The translations under genes and the position numbers were made by a program. From Sulfurimonas sp. (lineage in GTDB: Bacteria; Campylobacterota; Campylobacteria; Campylobacterales; Sulfurimonadaceae), in the NCBI GenBank assembly GCA_021107375.1, contig JAIOSY010000221.1, forward strand, positions 1 to 11,675: DNA of 11,675 nucleotides, given 5' to 3'. A model generated the notes under the pieces. It saw only the letters and a list, made by a program, of their open reading frames with translations, was not told the origin of the DNA and ran no database searches. Positions 7,048-11,675 of the stretch are shown here, in pieces. Position 1 is the first letter of the stretch. Each line of letters starts with the position of its first letter.

Positions 7048-8988
7048 TTAAGATACTAAAACATGAGGAACAATTAATGGATATTTCTTCATCTTTCTAT
7101 AAATATGTTTTCTAACAATTTGGCGAAGATCATTCTCTAATGCTCTTGAATTTTCAATCATTCCATCTTTTAGGTTGATTAAGAAGTTCTCTAACACATC
7201 TTCCATCTCTTTAGCAAAGGCTTTATCTTGCTTATCTGCAACAATTCCAAATGTAGTAACTTTAGGTTTTGCTTGCATCTTAGAGTGCTGTCCATCAACT
7301 TGAACAACTAGCATTACAATACCATCAGATGCTAGTTTTTGACGGTCTAAAACAATATCATCATCAATCTGATGATTATTTTGGTTATCAATATATGTTT
7401 TACCAGTTTTAACAGTTTTCACTTTTCTCATATATTTTGGTGCAATCTCTATCTGTTCACCATCAGTCATAAGAAGAATATTTCTCTCAGGAACACCACA
7501 AATCATACCAGTCTCTTTATGTTGCATAACATGGTTATACTCACCATGAACTGGTAAAAAGAATTTAGGATTAACTAAACGAAGCATAAGTTTTTGTTCC
7601 TCAATAGAAGCATGTCCTGAAACATGGATATCTTTACTTGAGTGAACTCTAGCCCCTGCTCTTTGAAGATGGTTTAACATACCAGAGATACTTCCCTCAT
7701 TACCAGGAATAGCACGAGAAGATAAAACAATTAAATCTGTTGGCTTAATTTTAATATGTCTATGCTCACCAATTGACATTCTAAATAATGCCGAGTTGGG
7801 CTCACCTTGAGAACCAGTTGTAACGATAAGAACATCTTTATCATTCATACGAGCTACTTCATCAGCATCTATAAAAATATTTTTAGGAAACCTTACATAA
7901 TCATATTGCATTGCAATCTCTATATTTCTCTCCATTGAACGACCGATTACACAAACTTTACGACCGTATTTAACTCCGTACTGTATCGCTTGTTGAACAC
8001 GGTGAATATTTGAGCTAAATGTTGAAAGAAGCACACGACCCTCAGCCTTAGCAAAAACTCTATCAAGAGCAGGTCCAACACTTAACTCTGATGGAGTTGG
8101 CAGTGCATTATAAGAGTTAGTAGAATCACTTAAAAGACATAAAACACCTTTTTCACCATAATAGGCCAATCTATGTAAATCTGCTGTATAACCATCCACT
8201 GGAGAGTGGTCAATTTTAAAGTCACCTGTATGAATTACAGTTCCAGCATCAGTAGTAATTGCCAAAGATGAAGAATCTAAAATTGAGTGAGTCATATGCA
8301 TCCACTCTGTCTCAAAATCATTACCAATTTTATAAATTTTTCTTTTCTCAACTGGATTAAAATACTTTCTATGCTCTTTTATATGATGTTCATCAAACTT
8401 ATTTCCAATCATTGCTAATGGTAATGGCGTAGCATATATAGGAAACTGCATCTCTTTATAAAGGTAAGGCATAGCACCTATGTGATCTTCGTGAGCGTGA
8501 GTAATAATAACACCTACAATTTTGTTTCTAATCTCACGAAGATATGAGAAATCTGGTACTAAAATATCAACACCATGCATATCTTCATCTGGGAAACTCA
8601 TCCCAACATCAACTAAAATTGCTTCTTTTTCTGTTTCAAAAACGGCAATATTTCCACCAATCTCACCAAGTCCACCTAGTGGAGTGATACGAATTTTGCT
8701 AGTTGAATTTAAATCTAGTTTATAATGAGGATTAAGTCTTTGCTTATGCCCTTCTTGGTTTAATGCAACAAACTTTTTTAAGTTTTCATCAACCGGCGTG
8801 GGCTGTCTTCTGTAACGATTACGGTTTTTATTTTTATTTGGGTTAGGTTTATTACCTGTTGGCTTATCACCAGATGGTTTATTTTGGTTACCACTTGGTT
8901 TTCTATTTGGTTTTCTATTATTACTTGTATTTGGCTTACGATTTGCTTGAGGTTTGCTCTCGCTATTACCTTTATTTTCTTCTGACAT
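7048..8988 (-). CDS. rnj: Ribonuclease J
   Basis: Metallo-beta-lactamase/beta-CASP ribonuclease with 5'-3' exo- and endonuclease activity, the main mRNA-decay enzyme in Campylobacterota, which lack RNase E. Motifs are HAHEDH at 164-169 (H164, H166, D168, H169), HSILD from H234, the GDFKID Asp256, the beta-CASP segment around 315-430, SGHAS (458-461 region) and PVHGEYNH (479-486). The C-terminal domain runs to 646. The first 65 residues or so are a disordered, Asn/Lys/Pro/Arg-rich extension with repeated NRKP units, like the long N-terminal extension known from Helicobacter pylori RNase J. An AGGAG (8994-8998 on this strand) sits well before the ATG, confirming the long form. The gene lies 18 bp after ksgA; ksgA-rnj adjacency recurs in this phylum from memory. 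Confidence 0.96.
   Translation of the reverse strand: MSEENKGNSESKPQANRKPNTSNNRKPNRKPSGNQNKPSGDKPTGNKPNPNKNKNRNRYRRQPTPVDENLKKFVALNQEGHKQRLNPHYKLDLNSTSKIRITPLGGLGEIGGNIAVFETEKEAILVDVGMSFPDEDMHGVDILVPDFSYLREIRNKIVGVIITHAHEDHIGAMPYLYKEMQFPIYATPLPLAMIGNKFDEHHIKEHRKYFNPVEKRKIYKIGNDFETEWMHMTHSILDSSSLAITTDAGTVIHTGDFKIDHSPVDGYTADLHRLAYYGEKGVLCLLSDSTNSYNALPTPSELSVGPALDRVFAKAEGRVLLSTFSSNIHRVQQAIQYGVKYGRKVCVIGRSMERNIEIAMQYDYVRFPKNIFIDADEVARMNDKDVLIVTTGSQGEPNSALFRMSIGEHRHIKIKPTDLIVLSSRAIPGNEGSISGMLNHLQRAGARVHSSKDIHVSGHASIEEQKLMLRLVNPKFFLPVHGEYNHVMQHKETGMICGVPERNILLMTDGEQIEIAPKYMRKVKTVKTGKTYIDNQNNHQIDDDIVLDRQKLASDGIVMLVVQVDGQHSKMQAKPKVTTFGIVADKQDKAFAKEMEDVLENFLINLKDGMIENSRALENDLRQIVRKHIYRKMKKYPLIVPHVLVS
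8895..8918 (-). repeat. Perfect 12-bp tandem duplication in rnj encoding NRKP-NRKP
   Basis: The unit TTGGTTTTCTAT (+ strand) occurs twice head to tail with no mismatch at 8895-8906 and 8907-8918. On the coding strand it reads as two copies of the tetrapeptide Asn-Arg-Lys-Pro; a third NRKP with different codons lies just N-terminal at residues 16-19. It lies in the low-complexity extension of RNase J, where in-frame slippage can change length without harm to the catalytic domain. Confidence 0.8.
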
Positions 8989-9006
8989 CCAAACTCCTGT
9001 TTATAT

Positions 9007-9780
9007 TTATATTTTTTTATAGAGTTGGTGATAGTCGCTAGTGGAAACTTGATGAGGACGAATCGTTTGTATAAGGTCTAGTTCTTTAAAAACTTCTAAA
9101 AGTTGGCTTTTTTCATACTTTGAAGAGAGATTTTTCATTAAAGTTTTGCGAGGTTGGCTAAATGCAACTCTTAGCATATCCTCAAAATCTTCATCACTTC
9201 TATCTTTATTTTTTCGTATTAAAAAAACTGCAGAATCAATCTTTGGAGGTGGTTCAAAAGCAGTTGGTGGTACTTTCACAACAATATGTGAACGCCCTAC
9301 ACTTTGAGTTATAATACCCAAAGAACCAAAAACCTTTTCTCCAACCTCGGCACAAAATTTCTCTGCAACTTCTAGCTGTACCATTACAAGTATGTTTTTA
9401 CACATTGGATCTGCGAGTGCTTTTAGGATTATGTTTGTAGCGATATAGTAAGGCAAGTTTGCCACTAAATCGTACGGTTCGTCAACTAAAGCACCCTTCC
9501 AAGCTTGGAGCACATCCCCACAGTTAATGTGGAGTCGCTTGGTATCAATCTCTTTTTTAAATTCACTTTGTAACAGTTTACACAAATCGGTATCGACCTC
9601 AAAAGCTTCTACACTTTTGACATCTACTAAATATTTAGTTAAATCACCTAAGCCAGGTCCAATCTCAACGATTTTATTATCGTTCTTGGGCATCGCTTGG
9701 ATGATTTTTTGTAAAACAGTTTCATCTTTTAGAAAGTTTTGTCCAAACTTCTTCTTTGCTACAACGCTTTCTTTTTTCAT
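9007..9780 (-). CDS. rsmA: 16S rRNA (A1518/A1519) dimethyltransferase KsgA/RsmA
   Basis: S-adenosylmethionine-dependent enzyme that dimethylates two adjacent adenosines in helix 45 of 16S rRNA, a late step of 30S maturation (also called KsgA). The 257-residue protein has the family opening KKKFGQNFL (9-17), the SAM-binding motif EIGPGLGDLT (39-48), the acidic ribose contact EVD (61-63), GD(V) at 88-90, and the catalytic NLPYYI (108-113). The C-terminal rRNA-binding domain is complete. It is first in the operon with rnj, folE and fliI. The ATG is the only usable start: an in-frame TAA lies a short distance upstream. It lacks an AGGAG, and the promoter is not clearly visible in the 117-bp divergent region. 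Confidence 0.95.
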   Translation of the reverse strand: MKKESVVAKKKFGQNFLKDETVLQKIIQAMPKNDNKIVEIGPGLGDLTKYLVDVKSVEAFEVDTDLCKLLQSEFKKEIDTKRLHINCGDVLQAWKGALVDEPYDLVANLPYYIATNIILKALADPMCKNILVMVQLEVAEKFCAEVGEKVFGSLGIITQSVGRSHIVVKVPPTAFEPPPKIDSAVFLIRKNKDRSDEDFEDMLRVAFSQPRKTLMKNLSSKYEKSQLLEVFKELDLIQTIRPHQVSTSDYHQLYKKI

Positions 9781-9795
9781 AAAGAAGAGTGTATA

Positions 9796-9809
9796 GTAAG
9801 TTTACTTAC
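9796..9809. repeat. Perfect 14-bp inverted repeat upstream of ksgA
   Basis: GTAAGT-TT-ACTTAC forms two perfect 6-bp arms around two bases, 16 bp before the ksgA ATG in the divergent ksgA/hisF region. Its position close to the likely ksgA transcription start suggests an operator or a leader hairpin, but the DNA is AT-rich and no regulator is indicated. Confidence 0.4.
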
Positions 9810-9860
9810 AAAAAGGTAATAGAGATAAAAATACCTCAAATTTTCATAAGCCTAAAGTAG

Positions 9861-9866
9861 TATAAT
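9861..9866 (+). promoter_or_regulatory. -10 box of the hisF promoter
   Basis: Perfect TATAAT, preceded by TAG, 31 bases before the hisF ATG, predicting a start of transcription near 9873 and a leader of about 25 nt. No TTGACA-like -35 is visible 17 bp upstream, as is common for sigma-70 promoters in Campylobacterota. Only a short AAAGG (9881-9885) precedes the ATG, at a wide spacing. Confidence 0.65.
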
Positions 9867-9897
9867 ACAAAAATATTACAAAAGGCTTCTTACTACT

Positions 9898-10656
9898 ATG
9901 AACTATTTCGCAAAAAGAATTATCCCATGTCTAGATGTTAAAGATGGACGCGTTGTTAAAGGTGTTAACTTTGTTGGACTAAAAGATGCAGGAGATCCTG
10001 TTGAGGTAGCAAGACGATATAATGAAGAGGGAGCAGATGAGCTTACCTTTTTAGATATTACTGCCTCATCTGACAACCGTGATACTATAGTGGATATAGT
10101 AGCCCAAGTTGCTCGTGAAATATTTATACCACTTACTGTCGGTGGTGGTATAAGAAAAGTTGATGATATTTACAAACTTTTAAATGTTGGATGTGATAAA
10201 GTTAGTGTTAATTCTGCTGCAATTAAAAGACCTGAACTCATTGACGAGGGTGCTAAAAGGTTTGGTTCTCAGTGTATTGTAACTGCGATTGATGTTAAAA
10301 GAGCAGGGGATAAGTACCATGTTTTTTTAAATGGTGGTGGAGTGGATACTGGACTTGATGCTGTAGAGTGGGCAAAAGAGGTAGTTGATAGAGGCTGTGG
10401 AGAGATTCTACTAACCTCTATGGATGCAGATGGAACAAAAGCAGGATTTGAGCTAAATATCACTGAACAAATCTCTAAAGCTGTAAATGTACCAGTAATT
10501 GCTAGTGGTAGAGCAGGGACTATGGAGCATATTAAAGAAGCCTTTGATTGTGGTGCTGACGCGGCTTTAGCTGCTTCTATTTTTCACTATAAAGAGATTG
10601 ATATAATGGATTTAAAACATTATCTTCATGATAACAATATTCCAGTAAGACTATAA
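9898..10656 (+). CDS. hisF: Imidazole glycerol phosphate synthase cyclase subunit HisF
   Basis: TIM-barrel subunit that takes ammonia from the HisH glutaminase and turns PRFAR into imidazole glycerol phosphate plus AICAR, in histidine synthesis with a branch into purines. The 252 residues match the family. Catalytic Asp13 ([14 protein letters not shown], 9-22) and Asp132 (AIDVKR) correspond to D11 and D130 of the Thermotoga enzyme. Phosphate-loop GGG lies at 82-84 and the TSMDADGTK segment at 173-181. The second phosphate loop reads ASGRAG (202-207), where ASGGAG is usual, so Arg205 replaces Gly. The gene stands alone without hisH or hisA, as when his genes are scattered. It has its own TATAAT promoter, and the next gene begins at the base after its stop. 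Confidence 0.96.
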   Translation: MNYFAKRIIPCLDVKDGRVVKGVNFVGLKDAGDPVEVARRYNEEGADELTFLDITASSDNRDTIVDIVAQVAREIFIPLTVGGGIRKVDDIYKLLNVGCDKVSVNSAAIKRPELIDEGAKRFGSQCIVTAIDVKRAGDKYHVFLNGGGVDTGLDAVEWAKEVVDRGCGEILLTSMDADGTKAGFELNITEQISKAVNVPVIASGRAGTMEHIKEAFDCGADAALAASIFHYKEIDIMDLKHYLHDNNIPVRL

Positions 10657-11199
10657 ATGATTATTTGTGCTGGAAATAATGAAACCTTTGATTTTGCTCA
10701 ACCTATGGGAGTTGGACTGATTGAAACTGCTATGAACTTAACAAGACTTTGCTTATTTGATAAACCAGAGTTTTTACTTTTTGTAGGTTCTGCTGGTAGT
10801 TATGGTGATGCTAAGATATTTGATATCATAGAGTCAAAAACAGCTTCAAATGTAGAACTTGGCTTTTTAACAAATGATGCATACACTCCACTAGACAATG
10901 TAGTATCAACAAATACAACAAAGGTAAAAGATATAGTTGTGAATTCATCTAACTATATCTCCACATGCCAAGATATAACAAAAAAGTTTTTACCCCTTGG
11001 TATTGGGATAGAGAACATGGAGTTTTTCTCTGTATTAAAAATTGCAGAGGAGTTTAATATCCCTGCTGGTGGTGTTTTTTGTATAACAAATTACACTGAT
11101 GAAAATGCACATGCCGACTTTATTAAAAATCATGAAAAAGCTAAAGAGCTTTTATCTCGGCATGTGGCTTTAAGAATTAAGGAACTAACTGCCCAATGA
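10657..11199 (+). CDS. PNP/MTAN-fold nucleoside phosphorylase/nucleosidase-like protein
   Basis: A 180-residue protein that looks like a short member of the purine nucleoside phosphorylase/MTA-SAH nucleosidase superfamily. Supporting segments are PEFLLFVGSAGSYGD (37-51), matching the central strand and glycine turn, and ENMEFFSVLKIAEEFNIP (119-136), matching the ribose-binding (N/E)MExxx helix with E122. The catalytic segment reads CITNYTDEN (142-150) where ISD or VSD is usual, so Asn145 stands in place of the catalytic Asp. It is clearly shorter than the usual 230-250 residues, and the first strands are reduced. It is therefore unlike the MTAN or futalosine hydrolase of the menaquinone pathway, and activity is doubtful. 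The ATG directly follows the hisF TAA, and the stop overlaps the rlmN start, so translation is probably coupled. Confidence 0.7.
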   Translation: MIICAGNNETFDFAQPMGVGLIETAMNLTRLCLFDKPEFLLFVGSAGSYGDAKIFDIIESKTASNVELGFLTNDAYTPLDNVVSTNTTKVKDIVVNSSNYISTCQDITKKFLPLGIGIENMEFFSVLKIAEEFNIPAGGVFCITNYTDENAHADFIKNHEKAKELLSRHVALRIKELTAQ

Positions 11200-11675
11200 A
11201 TAACATAAAACCCTCATTAATGGACTTCACTCAAAAAGAACTTACAGAGTTAATTAAACCAGCTTTTCGTGTAAAACAGATTTATGGTTGGCTTTATCAC
11301 CAATACGCTTCTAGTTTTGATGATATGAAAAATATCCCTAAAGCTCTTAAAGAGGAACTAGCAGAAAAGTTTGTAGTAAATCCTCTAACTATTGTAAATA
11401 AAGAGGTTTCAACTGATGGAACTATCAAATATCTTCTCCAAATGCAAGATGGCAAAACTATGGAAGCTGTTTGGCTAAAAATGAAAGAGAAACAACTTGA
11501 TGATAATGGTGAAGTAATTCAAGAAGCAAAATACACTATCTGTGTTTCAACTCAAGTAGGATGTAAAGTAGGGTGTTCTTTTTGTTTAACTGCTAAAGGT
11601 GGATTTACAAGAAATTTAACTGCTGGAGAGATAGTTTCTCAAGTTGTGACTCTAAAAAAAGATAATGAACATAAG
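11196..11675 (+). CDS. rlmN: Dual-specificity 23S rRNA/tRNA adenine-C2 methyltransferase RlmN (3' partial)
   Basis: Radical SAM enzyme that methylates C2 of A2503 in 23S rRNA and A37 in a set of tRNAs, supporting translational accuracy. The first 160 codons are visible and open to the window end. FRVKQIYGWLYHQ (24-36) is the N-terminal accessory domain, MEAVWL (89-94) carries the conserved Glu90, and CVSTQVGCKVGCSFC (116-130) contains Cys116 and the CxxxCxxC cluster ligands C123, C127 and C130, in the same spacing as E. coli C118, C125, C129 and C132. GGFTRNLTAGEIVSQV (135-150) follows as expected. The ATG overlaps the stop of the previous gene (ATGA), with AAGGA at 11179-11183; an internal Met9 is a weaker alternative. 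The methyl-carrying C-terminal Cys lies beyond the window. Confidence 0.95.
   Translation, partial: MNNIKPSLMDFTQKELTELIKPAFRVKQIYGWLYHQYASSFDDMKNIPKALKEELAEKFVVNPLTIVNKEVSTDGTIKYLLQMQDGKTMEAVWLKMKEKQLDDNGEVIQEAKYTICVSTQVGCKVGCSFCLTAKGGFTRNLTAGEIVSQVVTLKKDNEHK

Noticed and set aside
8859..9041. Plus-strand 60-residue Tyr/Leu-rich ORF opposite the rnj start
   Set aside because: It is the antisense reading of the repetitive RNase J tail, has no RBS, and its composition follows from the low-complexity codons on the other strand.
9028..9066. Hammerhead ribozyme-like string (TTGATGAGGACGAAT) on the + strand
   Set aside because: The core would need CTGATGA and GAAA; here there is an extra T and GAAT, and no flanking stems form. 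The bases are explained by the coding sequence of ksgA (RPHQVST region) on the other strand.

Overview
The window looks like a chromosomal segment of a Campylobacterota (Epsilonproteobacteria) member, most likely close to Sulfurimonas or Sulfurovum. This is inferred from the AT-rich DNA, a PsrA/PhsA-type molybdoenzyme, an RNase J carrying a long basic low-complexity N-terminal extension beside ksgA, fliI lying outside a flagellar cluster, and promoters recognisable mainly by their -10 boxes. No database search was possible, so the genus is a guess.

Region 1 (1-5132, + strand) is the accessory-looking part. It opens inside a molybdopterin bis-MGD oxidoreductase catalytic subunit (659 residues visible, N-terminus missing) and continues one base later into a 187-residue PsrB/PhsB-like iron-sulfur subunit. 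After a 98-bp AT-rich gap come a small exported protein that resembles a class I cytochrome c but has lost the CxxCH heme motif, a hairpin, and a gene for a beta-propeller plus helical-repeat protein. That last gene is split by an in-frame TAA into 552- and 153-residue parts. The molybdoenzyme pair probably passes electrons between a sulfur or other oxyanion substrate and the quinone pool, but no NrfD/PsrC membrane subunit follows it, and the iron-sulfur subunit has Ser where the second Cys of the third cluster motif is expected.

Region 2 (5116-9780, - strand) is a tightly packed housekeeping operon read ksgA -> rnj -> folE -> fliI, with gaps of only 12-18 bp: 16S rRNA dimethyltransferase, ribonuclease J, GTP cyclohydrolase I and the flagellar export ATPase. 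Its 3' end overlaps the end of the broken propeller gene by 17 bp.

Region 3 (9781-11675, + strand) starts with a 117-bp divergent promoter region, with a clear TATAAT before hisF and several short inverted repeats. It continues with hisF, a PNP/MTAN-fold nucleosidase-like gene starting at the base after the hisF stop, and rlmN overlapping that gene by ATGA and running off the window. The chain suggests translational coupling.

There is no tRNA, rRNA, CRISPR array, insertion sequence or prophage gene, and no gene-free stretch longer than 117 bp. The best candidates for something unusual are the atypical redox module of Region 1 and its broken propeller gene.
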